NCBI GenBank assembly: GCA_947564305.1
Contig: CANOBT010000008.1
Coordinates: 5,150 to 69,149 of the forward strand
Direction: 5' to 3'
Origin: an uncultured Lachnospiraceae bacterium
GTDB lineage: Bacteria; Bacillota_A; Clostridia; Lachnospirales; Lachnospiraceae
Length of the DNA: 64,000 nucleotides
Under the pieces are notes generated by a model. That model saw nothing but the letters and a program-made list of their open reading frames with translations, was not told the origin of the DNA and did not search any database. A program made the position numbers and the translations under genes. Positions within the stretch are counted from its first letter, which is position 1. Each line of letters starts with the position of its first letter. Shown here one piece after another: positions 18,062 through 27,207 of this stretch.

Positions 18062-19837
18062 ATGGTAGATATGAAAGCGAATCCCTTTTATCTGTCAGAT
18101 GAGGATTGCAAATGGGTGGAAGATACGATTGAGGGGATGACGCTGGATGAAAAAATCGGACAGTTATTCTTCAATATGGGCTCTAGCCGGGATGAAGAGT
18201 ATTTGAAAATGACGGTGGACAAATACCATATCGGAGGAATCCGTTACAATCCGGCTACTGCGGACGAGGTCCATGAGCAGAACCGTATTTTGCAGGAGAA
18301 CAGCAAGATTCCGCTGATTATTGCCTGCAATACGGAAAATGGCGGGGATGGTGCCTGTGTAGACGGTACGACAATCGGCAGCCAGACGAAAATCGGCGCT
18401 ACACGGAATTCACAGTATGCATACAATCTGGGCTATATGTCCAATAAAGAAGCAGCAGCTATCGGCTGTAATCTCTCCTTTGCTCCGGTCAGTGATATCC
18501 TGTATAACTGGGAGAATCCGGTAATCGGACTGCGGACTTATGGAAATGAAGTGGACCGGGTTGCGGAAATGACCAAGGCTTATCTGGACGGCGCACATGC
18601 CAATCCAGGTTTTTGCTGTGCGGCGAAGCACTTCCCTGGTGACGGTCTGGATTTCCGTGATCAGCACGTGGCAAACAGTGTAAATGATTTCAGTTGTGAA
18701 GAATGGGATGCGACTTTTGGAAAAGTCTACCAGAACCTGATCGACAACGGGTTGGAAGCAATCATGGCAGGACATATCATGCAGCCGGCTTATACACGTC
18801 ATTTTAACCCGGATATCAAAGATGATGATATCATGCCTGCTACACTTTCACCAGAGCTTATTAACGGACTGCTTCGTAAAAAGCTGGGATTCAATGGCAT
18901 GGTGCTGACAGACGCTTCTCACATGGTAGGATTGACCTGCCGTATGAAACGTTGCGATTTGATGCCGGCGGCCATTGCTGCCGGAATTGATATGTTCCTC
19001 TTTTTCAACGATATGGATGAAGATTTTGAAGCTATGAAGCAGGGATATCTGGATGGAAGAATTACGGAGGAACGCTTGAGTGACGCGCTGCACCGTATCC
19101 TGGCTTTGAAGGCACACATGGGACTTCACAAAAAGGCAAAGACAGAGCTTGTACCGCCGCGTGAAGAGGTGCATCATATTGTAGGCTGTGAAGAGCACAA
19201 GGAAATGCAGAAAGAGATTTCCGAGAAAGCGATCACGCTGGTGAAGTATAAGGACAAAGATGTGCTTCCAATGACTCCGGAACGCTATAAGAGGATTATG
19301 ATCGTGTATGTGAAAGGGCTGGAGGCTCCCGGGCTTGGTGCGCTGTTTGGACAGAATAAAGTGTCGCCGGCGGAGAAACTGAAAGAAAAACTGCAGGCAC
19401 AGGGCTTTGACGCATTTGTGTATGAGAGTCCGATTCAGAAGATCATGAAGCAGATGCAGGAGGGCGGTAAGCCGGATATTAACCTGTATTTTGCTGGGAA
19501 GAGTGCAATCAAAGACTTTGTAGAGAATCAGGATTTGATTATTACAATGGTAGATATAGCCGGAGGATTCCAGCCGGTAGCAAGGCCGGCCTTTGGCATG
19601 ACAAAAGGGGGCGGAGAGATTCCGTGGTATGTATTTGAACTTCCGGTTATCGTTGTAGGTACGAAGCAGCCATTTGTTTTGGCGGATATTCCTCAGGCGC
19701 GGACATATATCAATACCTATGATGTACTGGATACGACGATGGATGCATTAGTGGAGAAGCTTATGAAAGGCGCGGATGCATTTGAAGGACAGGACCCGGT
19801 AGATTCTTACTGTGGTGTGTGGGATACACGGCTGTAG
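18062..19837 (+). CDS. GH3 glycosidase with NagZ-like catalytic dyad
   Basis: 591 residues, no signal peptide. The TIM-barrel domain covers about 1-370 and a flavodoxin-like second domain follows. The NagZ-type motif K-H-F-P-G-D-G-x4-D-x-H is present at 189-202, so His202/Asp200 may act as acid/base; the nucleophile is probably Asp284 in VLTDASHM. GH3 enzymes with this dyad are usually beta-N-acetylglucosaminidases or phosphorylase-like relatives, while beta-glucosidases use Glu in the second domain. Inside a glucuronate operon it may split GlcNAc- or glucose-containing glucuronides. AGGAGAGG sits 6 bases from ATG 18062; exact substrate unknown. Confidence 0.85.
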   Translation: MVDMKANPFYLSDEDCKWVEDTIEGMTLDEKIGQLFFNMGSSRDEEYLKMTVDKYHIGGIRYNPATADEVHEQNRILQENSKIPLIIACNTENGGDGACVDGTTIGSQTKIGATRNSQYAYNLGYMSNKEAAAIGCNLSFAPVSDILYNWENPVIGLRTYGNEVDRVAEMTKAYLDGAHANPGFCCAAKHFPGDGLDFRDQHVANSVNDFSCEEWDATFGKVYQNLIDNGLEAIMAGHIMQPAYTRHFNPDIKDDDIMPATLSPELINGLLRKKLGFNGMVLTDASHMVGLTCRMKRCDLMPAAIAAGIDMFLFFNDMDEDFEAMKQGYLDGRITEERLSDALHRILALKAHMGLHKKAKTELVPPREEVHHIVGCEEHKEMQKEISEKAITLVKYKDKDVLPMTPERYKRIMIVYVKGLEAPGLGALFGQNKVSPAEKLKEKLQAQGFDAFVYESPIQKIMKQMQEGGKPDINLYFAGKSAIKDFVENQDLIITMVDIAGGFQPVARPAFGMTKGGGEIPWYVFELPVIVVGTKQPFVLADIPQARTYINTYDVLDTTMDALVEKLMKGADAFEGQDPVDSYCGVWDTRL

Positions 19838-19957
19838 GAAAGTAAGAAAATAATAGACGTCCCCCCGTGCCGAAGGGCAGGCAGCATGAGAATTGGACAA
19901 CTGGTGCGGCAGGGATGGTTTCAGAAAAAGAGAACTAAAAAAGACAGGAGGTTTTTT

Positions 19958-21043
19958 ATGCAGATGCAGATGGGTTTTCGTTGGTATGGCGAAGGCAATG
20001 ACAAGATTAAACTGTCAGACATTAAGCAGATTCCAGGTGTGACAAGTATTGTATGGGCGCTGCACGACAAGATGCCCGGTGAGATTTGGGAGGTGGAGGA
20101 GATTGCCGAGGTGCAGAAGCAGTTAGAGCCATATGGCTTTAATATGGATGTGGTAGAGTCCGTGAATGTCCATGATGACATTAAGATTGGTCTGCCTGCG
20201 CGGGACGGATATATTGAGAATTATATCCAGACAATCCGCAATTTGGCAAAGTTTGGCGTAAAGGTAATCTGCTATAACTTTATGCCGGTGTTTGACTGGA
20301 CGCGTACGGATTTGTTCCATCCGGTAGGAGACGGATCCACAGCGCTGTTTTATGAGACAAGCAAGATTCATGACGATCCGAAGGAGATGGCTGATTATAT
20401 CCTGAATAATCTGCATGGCCTGACGTTCCCTGGCTGGGAGCCGGAGCGTATGGCGAAGCTGGATGAACTGTTTGAGGCATACAAGCCGGTTACCAAAGAG
20501 AAACTTTGGGAAAATTTGAAATACTTTTTAGAAGCATTGATGCCGGTATGTCATGAGTGTGATATTAAGATGGCAATCCACATGGACGATCCGCCGTGGG
20601 ATATCTTCGGTCTTCCAAGGCTTTTGGTGGATGCGGAGTCTGTGGATTATTTCCTGTCATTGGTAGACGATCCGTACAACTGTCTGACATTGTGTTCCGG
20701 CAGCCTGAATGCAAATCCAAAGAACAATGTTGCAGAAATCGTGCGAAAACACTGCGACCGTATCGCATTTGCCCATATCCGTAATATTAAGCACTTCCCG
20801 AACGGAGACTTTTCGGAAGCAAGCCATCGGGATTGTGACGGTGAGACCGGGATTCTGGATATTATTAAGGCATATCACGACTGTGGCTACACCGGATATA
20901 TCCGTCCGGACCATGGAAGACATCTGTGGGATGAAGGCCCCGGAAATGTGCGTCCAGGATATGGACTGTACGACCGTGCCCTTGGAATCATGTATATGTG
21001 GGGCATATGGGATATGCTGGATAAATTGGACGGCCGGAAATAA
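19958..21043 (+). CDS. uxuA: Mannonate dehydratase
   Basis: About 361 residues. Converts D-mannonate to 2-keto-3-deoxygluconate. An in-frame start at 19886 exists, but AGGAGG lies 7 bases upstream of ATG 19958, giving MQMQMGFRWYG, the familiar UxuA opening. Signature stretches include VCYNFMPVFDWTRT (seen as ICYNFMPVFDWTRT), AIHMDDPPW with metal-binding His/Asp, and GYIRPDHGRH near the C-terminus. Length agrees with the short Firmicutes UxuA. A hairpin and 89-base gap separate it from uxuB. Together uxuA, uxuB and uxaC make the lower glucuronate route. Confidence 0.95.
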   Translation: MQMQMGFRWYGEGNDKIKLSDIKQIPGVTSIVWALHDKMPGEIWEVEEIAEVQKQLEPYGFNMDVVESVNVHDDIKIGLPARDGYIENYIQTIRNLAKFGVKVICYNFMPVFDWTRTDLFHPVGDGSTALFYETSKIHDDPKEMADYILNNLHGLTFPGWEPERMAKLDELFEAYKPVTKEKLWENLKYFLEALMPVCHECDIKMAIHMDDPPWDIFGLPRLLVDAESVDYFLSLVDDPYNCLTLCSGSLNANPKNNVAEIVRKHCDRIAFAHIRNIKHFPNGDFSEASHRDCDGETGILDIIKAYHDCGYTGYIRPDHGRHLWDEGPGNVRPGYGLYDRALGIMYMWGIWDMLDKLDGRK

Positions 21044-21070
21044 TGCAGTAAAATACAGCGGGTATTGAAT

Positions 21071-21101
21071 TTGTGCCGTGCGCGTTTGCTGCACGGCGCA
21101 A
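21071..21101 (+). promoter_or_regulatory. Intra-operon stem-loop between uxuA and uxuB
   Basis: 11-bp stem with one G-U (21071-21081 with 21091-21101), GC-rich, no T-run. Probably an RNA processing or stability element, not a terminator. Confidence 0.5.
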
Positions 21102-21132
21102 GTGTTAATAAATAAATGGAAAGGATCAGATT

Positions 21133-22740
21133 ATGAGATTAAATGAACAGGGTCTGAAGGATAAAAGCGCCTGGGAGGCAGCCGGATTTGTCCTTCCTAA
21201 GTTTGACAGGAAAAAGGTAAGGGCAGCAACAGAAGAGAACCCGTTCTGGATTCATTTTGGTGCAGGGAACATCTTCCGGGCGTTCCAGGCAAATGTAGTA
21301 CAGAATCTTCTTAATGAAGGTGTGTTGGACAGAGGTCTGGTGGTTGCAGAAGGATTTGACTATGAGATTATTGAGAAGATGAACCGTCCTCATGATGACT
21401 ACGGAATTGCTGTGACATTGAAGGCAGATGGCAGTATTGAGAAAACAGTCGTAGGAAGCGTAGTGGAATCCCATATTCTAGACTCAGAGAATGATGAAGA
21501 ATTCGGCCGGCTGAAAGATATTTTTGAGAAGGACTCCCTGCAGATGGCAAGCTTTACCATTACGGAGAAGGGTTACAGCCTTATAACCGGAAAAGGGGAG
21601 ACGATTCCTGATGTGATGTCAGATTTTGAGGCAGGGCCGGCAAAACCGAAGAGCTACATTGGCAAGGTGGCATCCCTTTTATACACTCGTTTCCAGACAG
21701 GAGAGAAGCCTATTGCAATGGTGAGCATGGATAATTGCTCACATAACGGTGATAAGCTTTATGCGGCGATTAATGCATTTGCAGAGAAATGGGTAGAAAA
21801 CGGGAAAGCAGATGCAGGGTTTAAAGCGTATGTCAATGATAAAGCGAAGGTTTCTTTCCCATGGAGTATGATTGATAAGATTACACCAAGGCCGGATGCT
21901 TCTGTGGAGGAGATTTTGAAAAAAGACGGTGTCGAGGAGCTGGAGCCTGTGATTACTTCCAAGCGTACCTATGTGGCGCCATTTGTAAATGCGGAGGAAT
22001 GTGAATATCTGGTGATTGAAGATGCATTCCCGAACGGAAGACCTTCGTTGGAGAAGGGAGGCCTGATGTTTACAGAACGTGAGACAGTGGACAAGGTGGA
22101 GAAGATGAAGGTCTGCACCTGTTTGAATCCGCTCCATACCTGTCTGGCAGTATTTGGCTGTCTCCTGGGATATGAGAAGATTTCCGAGGAAATGAAGGAT
22201 ACGGAACTGGTAAAACTGGTTGAAACCGTGGGTTACAAGGAGGGACTGCCGGTCGTGATCAATCCGGGAATCCTAGACCCGAAGGAATTTATTGATACTG
22301 TATTACAGGTGCGTATTCCGAACCCGTTTATGCCGGATACGCCGCAGCGTATTGCAACCGATACGTCCCAGAAACTGGCGATTCGTTTTGGTGAGACCAT
22401 CAAGGCTTATCAGACGTCTTCTGAGCTTGATGTGAAAGACTTGAAATTAATCCCGTTGGTATTTGCCGGATGGCTGCGTTATCTGATGGGGATTAATGAT
22501 GCGGGTGAGAAGTTTGAACTGAGTCCCGATCCGTTGCTGGATACGGTCTGCCCGTATGTGGCTGGCCTGAAACTGGGTGGTACGGTGGATACAGAAGCGC
22601 TGAAGCCGATTCTGGAAAATGCGAAAATCTTCGGTGTCAATCTGTATGATGCGGGAATGGCAGAAGCCGTAACAGACTATCTTGGCGAGATGATCGCCAG
22701 ATCCGGAGCAGTGCGTGAGACGTTGAAAAAATATGTGTAG
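21133..22740 (+). CDS. uxuB: Fructuronate reductase (mannitol dehydrogenase family)
   Basis: 535 residues, long-chain mannitol dehydrogenase family. Reduces D-fructuronate to D-mannonate with NADH. Visible family features: WIHFGAGNIFRAFQ near residue 38-51 as the Rossmann segment, VSMDNCSHNGDKL, the catalytic region with Lys (VCTCLNPLHTCLAVFGC comes just after the KVEKMK stretch), and VINPGILDPKEF. This reading frame starts with ATG 14 bases after GGAAAGGA. The substrate call rests on its place between uxuA and uxaC, since mannitol and tagaturonate dehydrogenases share the fold. Confidence 0.92.
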   Translation: MRLNEQGLKDKSAWEAAGFVLPKFDRKKVRAATEENPFWIHFGAGNIFRAFQANVVQNLLNEGVLDRGLVVAEGFDYEIIEKMNRPHDDYGIAVTLKADGSIEKTVVGSVVESHILDSENDEEFGRLKDIFEKDSLQMASFTITEKGYSLITGKGETIPDVMSDFEAGPAKPKSYIGKVASLLYTRFQTGEKPIAMVSMDNCSHNGDKLYAAINAFAEKWVENGKADAGFKAYVNDKAKVSFPWSMIDKITPRPDASVEEILKKDGVEELEPVITSKRTYVAPFVNAEECEYLVIEDAFPNGRPSLEKGGLMFTERETVDKVEKMKVCTCLNPLHTCLAVFGCLLGYEKISEEMKDTELVKLVETVGYKEGLPVVINPGILDPKEFIDTVLQVRIPNPFMPDTPQRIATDTSQKLAIRFGETIKAYQTSSELDVKDLKLIPLVFAGWLRYLMGINDAGEKFELSPDPLLDTVCPYVAGLKLGGTVDTEALKPILENAKIFGVNLYDAGMAEAVTDYLGEMIARSGAVRETLKKYV

Positions 22741-22754
22741 GATAAGGTGCTGAA

Positions 22755-24158
22755 ATGAAGAAGTTTTTAGATGAAGATTTTTTACTGGATACGGATACGG
22801 CAAAAAAGCTGTATCATGAATATGCGGAAGTGATGCCCATATTGGATTACCATTGCCACATCAATCCTCAGGAGATTTATGAGGACCGTAAATTTGACAA
22901 TATTACACAGGTATGGCTGGGCGGAGACCATTATAAATGGCGCCAGATGCGTTCAAATGGCGTGGAAGAGAAATATATTACCGGAGATGCCACAGACAGA
23001 GAAAAATTCCAGAAATGGGCGGAAACCCTGGAGATGGCGATTGGAAACCCGCTCTATCATTGGAGCCATTTGGAGCTGAAAAGATTTTTTGGGTATGAGG
23101 GATATTTGAATGGAGAGAATGCAGAGGAAGTCTGGAATCTCTGTAACGAAAAGCTGCAGGGAGGTTTAAGCGCACGCAAAATGATTGAGATGTCTAATGT
23201 GACTTTGATCTGTACGACGGATGACCCGGTGGATTCCCTGGAATGGCATCAGAAGATTGCAGAGGATGAAAGCTTTTCTGTACAAGTACTGCCTGCATGG
23301 CGCCCGGACAAGGCTATGAATCTGGAAAAAGCAGATTATCTGGATTATCTGGATAATCTGAGTGAAGTATCAGGAGTGAAAGCCGATAGTTTTTCCGCTT
23401 TGATAGATGCATTAAGCAAACGGATGGATTTCTTTGCATCCAGAGGCTGCAGTGTTTCTGACCATGGTCTGGAATATGTGATGTATACGCCGGCTTCCGA
23501 GGAGGAAGTGGAAGCAGTTTTTGCAAAAAGATTGTCCGGTGAAGCTCTGACAAAGGAAGAAGAAAAGAAGTTCAAGACAGCGTTTATGGTTGCCCTTGGG
23601 AAGGAATATCATAAGAAAAACTGGGTGATGCAGCTTCATTATGGCGTGAAGCGTGATAATAACGGAAAGATTTTCCAAGAATTGGGTCCGGATGCAGGAA
23701 TTGATTGTATCAATAATTTTGCTCCGTCCTCCGAGATGGCAGATTATTTGAACGCTCTGGCAAAGACAGATCAGCTTCCGAAGACAATCTTGTATTCTCT
23801 GAATCCGGTGGATAATGCAGCCATCGGAACCATCATCGGCTGCTTCCAGGACAGCAGTGCGGTAGGAAAAATCCAACAGGGCAGTGCATGGTGGTTCAAT
23901 GACCATAAGACAGGAATGCAGGATCAGATGACTTCTTTGGCAAGTCTCGGGCTTTTGGGGAATTTTATCGGAATGCTGACGGATTCAAGGAGCTTCCTTT
24001 CTTATACACGGCATGAATATTTCCGCAGGATTATGTGCGGTTTGATTGGCGGCTGGGTAGAGAACGGAGAATATCCGGCGGATTATAAGGTTTTGGAAAA
24101 AATTGTAAAGGGCATTTCCTATAATAATGCAGTACGGTATTTTGGATTTTCGTTATAG
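22755..24158 (+). CDS. uxaC: Glucuronate isomerase
   Basis: 467 residues, full length for UxaC. Interconverts D-glucuronate and D-fructuronate (and galacturonate and tagaturonate). Family landmarks: MKKFLDEDFLLDTDTAKKLY start, MPILDYHCHINPQEI with metal-type His residues, CTTDDPVD, VLPAWRPDKA, MQLHYGV, and FIGMLTDSRSFLSYTRHEYFRRI near the C-terminus. AAGGTG lies 6 bases before the ATG, 14 bases after uxuB. It is the last gene of the operon and is followed by two tandem terminators. Confidence 0.95.
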   Translation: MKKFLDEDFLLDTDTAKKLYHEYAEVMPILDYHCHINPQEIYEDRKFDNITQVWLGGDHYKWRQMRSNGVEEKYITGDATDREKFQKWAETLEMAIGNPLYHWSHLELKRFFGYEGYLNGENAEEVWNLCNEKLQGGLSARKMIEMSNVTLICTTDDPVDSLEWHQKIAEDESFSVQVLPAWRPDKAMNLEKADYLDYLDNLSEVSGVKADSFSALIDALSKRMDFFASRGCSVSDHGLEYVMYTPASEEEVEAVFAKRLSGEALTKEEEKKFKTAFMVALGKEYHKKNWVMQLHYGVKRDNNGKIFQELGPDAGIDCINNFAPSSEMADYLNALAKTDQLPKTILYSLNPVDNAAIGTIIGCFQDSSAVGKIQQGSAWWFNDHKTGMQDQMTSLASLGLLGNFIGMLTDSRSFLSYTRHEYFRRIMCGLIGGWVENGEYPADYKVLEKIVKGISYNNAVRYFGFSL

Positions 24159-24180
24159 GAGATAGAATGTATGGAATTGG

Positions 24181-24214
24181 CAGGCAGGAGTTGATTTGGA
24201 CTTCTGCCTGTTTT
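24181..24214 (+). terminator. First of two tandem terminators after uxaC
   Basis: 11-bp stem with one G-U (24181-24191 with 24200-24210), then TTTT. Confidence 0.75.
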
Positions 24215-24230
24215 AGAAATAACCATATAC

Positions 24231-24257
24231 AAAAAGGCTGCTATTGGCAGCCTTTTT
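24231..24257. terminator. Second tandem terminator, bidirectional
   Basis: Perfect 11-bp stem (24231-24241 with 24247-24257) with A-run before and T-run after, so it can end the uxaC operon from the left and the small - strand gene from the right. Confidence 0.88.
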
Positions 24258-24293
24258 GTGTAAATATAGGAATAATTGTATTTTCAGAAATTA

Positions 24294-24638
24294 TTATTTA
24301 GAACCGAACAGTCCCCCGAATAAGCCTTTTTTATTGGACTTTGTGCTTTTCTTTTTTGTCTGGTAATCTTCCTGCCTGTTTCTGGATTGCGTCCGGTGGT
24401 AGCTTACGGCCTTTTGCAATTGATAGACCGCATCCTTGCTGGAGCACCAACTGAATGGGACGTCAATCTCCCGAAATCTGTCACGGAGTTTATCGAACTC
24501 ACGGTCACTGATAGATATCCCGCTTTCAAGCACACGCTCTCCGAAAATATCATCGAAGGCAGCTCTTATTTTAATAAACTTTGCAGGATTATCTGAAATT
24601 AATTTTCCTACTTGCTCCATGGCTTCTTTTTTGTCCAT
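24294..24638 (-). CDS. Small basic-tailed hypothetical protein
   Basis: About 114 residues from the ATG at 24638, which has GAGAGGAG 5 bases upstream; longer in-frame starts lack a site. The first 90 residues are a predicted helical domain (KEAMEQVGKLISDNPAKFIKI... with ISISDREFDKLRDRFREIDVPF). The tail is rich in Lys, Ser and Asn and ends GLFGGLFGSK. No family recognised. It stands alone on its strand between the uxaC terminators and the Rrf2 gene. Coding status is supported by the good ribosome site and terminator. Confidence 0.65.
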   Translation of the reverse strand: MDKKEAMEQVGKLISDNPAKFIKIRAAFDDIFGERVLESGISISDREFDKLRDRFREIDVPFSWCSSKDAVYQLQKAVSYHRTQSRNRQEDYQTKKKSTKSNKKGLFGGLFGSK

Positions 24639-24756
24639 ACTGACTCCTCTCATGGTAACTGTCAAAACGATACGTATTATGTAGTGTAATATAGATTTTG
24701 GATTATTGCAATAGCAAAAATATAATATTTCTGCGTTTGTTTGAAGAATAAAATAG

Positions 24757-24797
24757 TTGACGAATCAGGGAAACGTGGAATATACTATTTTGGTATA
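24757..24797 (+). promoter_or_regulatory. Promoter with overlapping palindrome for the Rrf2 gene
   Basis: TTGACG (24757-24762), 18 bases, TATACT (24781-24786). The -10 overlaps the perfect inverted repeat TATAC-N7-GTATA (24781-24797), a placement suited to autorepression by the Rrf2 protein. Confidence 0.6.
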
Positions 24798-24912
24798 AAA
24801 CATGTTATTTCAATCGGGATAGTATGAATATAGTGATGTTTTGTGTCTGGCTTAAAGTGTGGACTATAACGGAATATTTAGCAGCCTGAATATAAATTTT
24901 TGGAGGGTAAGC

Positions 24913-25341
24913 ATGAAACTGTCAAAAAAAAGCAGGTATGGATTGACGGCGCTGATTGATCTGGCAGTAAATTCGACTACGGGCCATGTGGCGTTGTACA
25001 GTATTGCGGAGAGGAATGATATTTCGCCTCAATATCTGGAGCAGGTATTTGCAAGCCTGCGCAGGGCGGGAATCGTGAAAAGCATCAAGGGACCGCAGGG
25101 AGGCTATCTGTTGGCACGTGAACCGGAGCATATTACTGTATCAGAGATATTAGAGGCAACGGAGGGCTCTTATTTGTTGGAAAATGAAGAAGGCCAGGGG
25201 ATTGCCTGTACGATTCAGAAGTTGGTGATTGATAAGGTGAACGAGGAGATGGAGGCTATTCTGGAGCATCTGACGCTGGCAGATTTGGAGGCGGATTATC
25301 TGGAATACTCTGCTTATGGGCAAGACATGTACTATATATGA
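24913..25341 (+). CDS. Rrf2-family transcriptional regulator
   Basis: 142 residues from ATG 24913 behind TTGGAGGG; the upstream in-frame start at 24859 has none. The winged helix is clear: MKLSKKSRYGLTALIDLA, ISPQYLEQVFASLRRAGIVKSIKGPQGGYLL. Only one Cys (GIACTI) is in the region where IscR and NsrR have three cluster-binding Cys, so an Fe-S cluster of the usual type is not expected; CymR-like sensing through a partner is possible. A cysteine desulfurase lies three genes on, which makes sulfur or Fe-S control a reasonable guess. Confidence 0.88.
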   Translation: MKLSKKSRYGLTALIDLAVNSTTGHVALYSIAERNDISPQYLEQVFASLRRAGIVKSIKGPQGGYLLAREPEHITVSEILEATEGSYLLENEEGQGIACTIQKLVIDKVNEEMEAILEHLTLADLEADYLEYSAYGQDMYYI

Positions 25342-25423
25342 AAAGTGAGCGCTGAATCAATGAAGCAAAAACGTAAGGCATGAGCATTTTTTTGCGGCGC
25401 GGCTGCTCAAAAAGGAGGATATC

Positions 25424-26374
25424 ATGAGGTGGAATAAAGTTCGCTTGAAGACAACGGCGGAGGCGGAGGATATTGTCAGCAGTATGCTGATGGATTTAGG
25501 GGTTCAGGGAGTGGAGATTGAGGACAAGATTCCACTGACCGCTATGGATAAGGAGAAGATGTTTGTGGATATTCTTCCGGAAACAGGTGTGGATGACGGC
25601 GTTGCCTATCTCAGCTTTTATTTGGAAGAAGAGGACGATAAGGCGCAGATTCTTTCTCGGGCCCGCGAGGAATTGAAAGCAATGTCTGCCTATGTGGATG
25701 TGGGGGAATGTACCTTTGAGGAGTCTTGGACGGAGGATTTGGACTGGATCAACAATTGGAAGGAGTATTTTCATCAGTTCTATGTGGATGATATCTTGAT
25801 CATTCCTTCCTGGGAAGACGTAAAACCAGAGGATAGCGGGAAAATGATTATCCATATCGATCCAGGCACCGCCTTTGGTACAGGAATGCATGAGACCACA
25901 CAGCTTTGTATCAGGCAGCTTCGGAAGTACGTGACAGACAAGACCCGGGTTCTGGATGTGGGGTGCGGGAGCGGAATCCTTGGAATGCTGGCATTGAAAT
26001 TCGGTGCTCAATATTCTGTGGGGACTGATCTGGACCCTTGTGCAATTGACGCGACCCATGAGAATATGGAAGTCAATGGGATTCGGGAAAATCAGTATGA
26101 GGTGATGATTGGCAATATCATCGACAATCAGGATGTTCAGGACAAGGTGGGATATGAGAAATACGATATTGTTGTGGCGAACATTCTGGCGGACGTGCTT
26201 GTAGAGTTGACCCCTGTAATCATCAATCAGATGAAAAAGGGCGGAATTTATATTACAAGCGGTATCATTGATGACAAGGAGCAGACAGTAGTTGAGGCCG
26301 TGAAGCAGGCGGGACTGGAAGTATTGGAAGTCACTTATCAGGGAGAATGGGTGTCTGTTACGGCTAGAAGGTAA
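25424..26374 (+). CDS. prmA: Ribosomal protein L11 methyltransferase
   Basis: 316 residues. Methylates L11 with S-adenosylmethionine. After the N-terminal recognition domain, the methyltransferase core shows IDPGTAFGTGMHETTQLC, motif I VLDVGCGSGILGM, and VVANILADVL for the substrate pocket. ATG follows AAAGGAGGATATC. It is first of a tight row with rsmE, the usual arrangement in Firmicutes. Confidence 0.95.
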   Translation: MRWNKVRLKTTAEAEDIVSSMLMDLGVQGVEIEDKIPLTAMDKEKMFVDILPETGVDDGVAYLSFYLEEEDDKAQILSRAREELKAMSAYVDVGECTFEESWTEDLDWINNWKEYFHQFYVDDILIIPSWEDVKPEDSGKMIIHIDPGTAFGTGMHETTQLCIRQLRKYVTDKTRVLDVGCGSGILGMLALKFGAQYSVGTDLDPCAIDATHENMEVNGIRENQYEVMIGNIIDNQDVQDKVGYEKYDIVVANILADVLVELTPVIINQMKKGGIYITSGIIDDKEQTVVEAVKQAGLEVLEVTYQGEWVSVTARR

Positions 26375-26433
26375 AGGTTATAGACTACAGTCTTGTAAAT
26401 AGTAATAAGCAGAGAACTTTTGTGGGGGATAGG

Positions 26434-27162
26434 ATGCATCATTTTTTTATAGAACTAGCACAAATACAGGATGGAGTCATCTGTGTTGAAGGAGCAGATG
26501 TGAATCATATTAAGAATGTGCTTCGCATGAAGTCAGGGGAAGAAGCTGTGTTCAGTGACGGGACAGGCGCTCAGTACTTATGTGCACTGGAATCGTTGGA
26601 GCCGGTGCGGTTTCGGATTCTGGACTTCTTTAAAGAAGGGCGGGAGCTGCCTTCTAGAATCTGTCTGTTCCAGGGAATTCCTAAGGGGGACAAGATGGAT
26701 TTGGTTATTCAGAAGGCGACTGAACTAGGAGTGAGCGATATTTTCCCGGTGTCCACCTGTCGGACGGTTGTAAAATTGGATGCAAAAAAGGCAGACAAAA
26801 AGACGGCGCGATGGCAGGGAATCGCGGAGGCCTCTGCCAAACAATGTGGACGAAGCAAGATTCCCTGTATCCATGAGGTGATGACATTTTCAAAAGCCTG
26901 CCACTTAGCAAGGGAGTTAGATGTGCTTTTAATCCCCTATGAAAAAGCGGAAGGGATGGAGGATACAAGAAGGGCGGTTGATAAAATCGTGCCTGGACAG
27001 TCCGTTGGGATTTTTATTGGACCGGAAGGCGGCTTCGAGGAAGCTGAAGTGGAGCAGGCGAAAGCTTGTGGAGCGTCTCCGATTACATTGGGGAAACGGA
27101 TTTTGCGCACAGAGACGGCGGGACTTGTGATTTTATCAATCTTGCTGTATCACTTAGAATGA
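26434..27162 (+). CDS. rsmE: 16S rRNA (uracil-1498-N3)-methyltransferase
   Basis: About 242 residues from ATG 26434 (MHHFFIEL), the normal RsmE opening; an in-frame GTG at 26422 sits inside the GGGGGAT ribosome site. Family signs: N-terminal PUA-like domain with HIKNVLRMKSGE, then the SPOUT knot with IQKATELGVSDIFPVST, IGPEGGFEEAE, and LGKRILRTETAGL. It methylates U1498 in the 30S subunit. Adjacent to prmA, as is common. Confidence 0.95.
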   Translation: MHHFFIELAQIQDGVICVEGADVNHIKNVLRMKSGEEAVFSDGTGAQYLCALESLEPVRFRILDFFKEGRELPSRICLFQGIPKGDKMDLVIQKATELGVSDIFPVSTCRTVVKLDAKKADKKTARWQGIAEASAKQCGRSKIPCIHEVMTFSKACHLARELDVLLIPYEKAEGMEDTRRAVDKIVPGQSVGIFIGPEGGFEEAEVEQAKACGASPITLGKRILRTETAGLVILSILLYHLE

Positions 27163-27207
27163 AACGCACATAATTTATATAGTAAGAAATAAAAAAGGAA
27201 AGATGTC

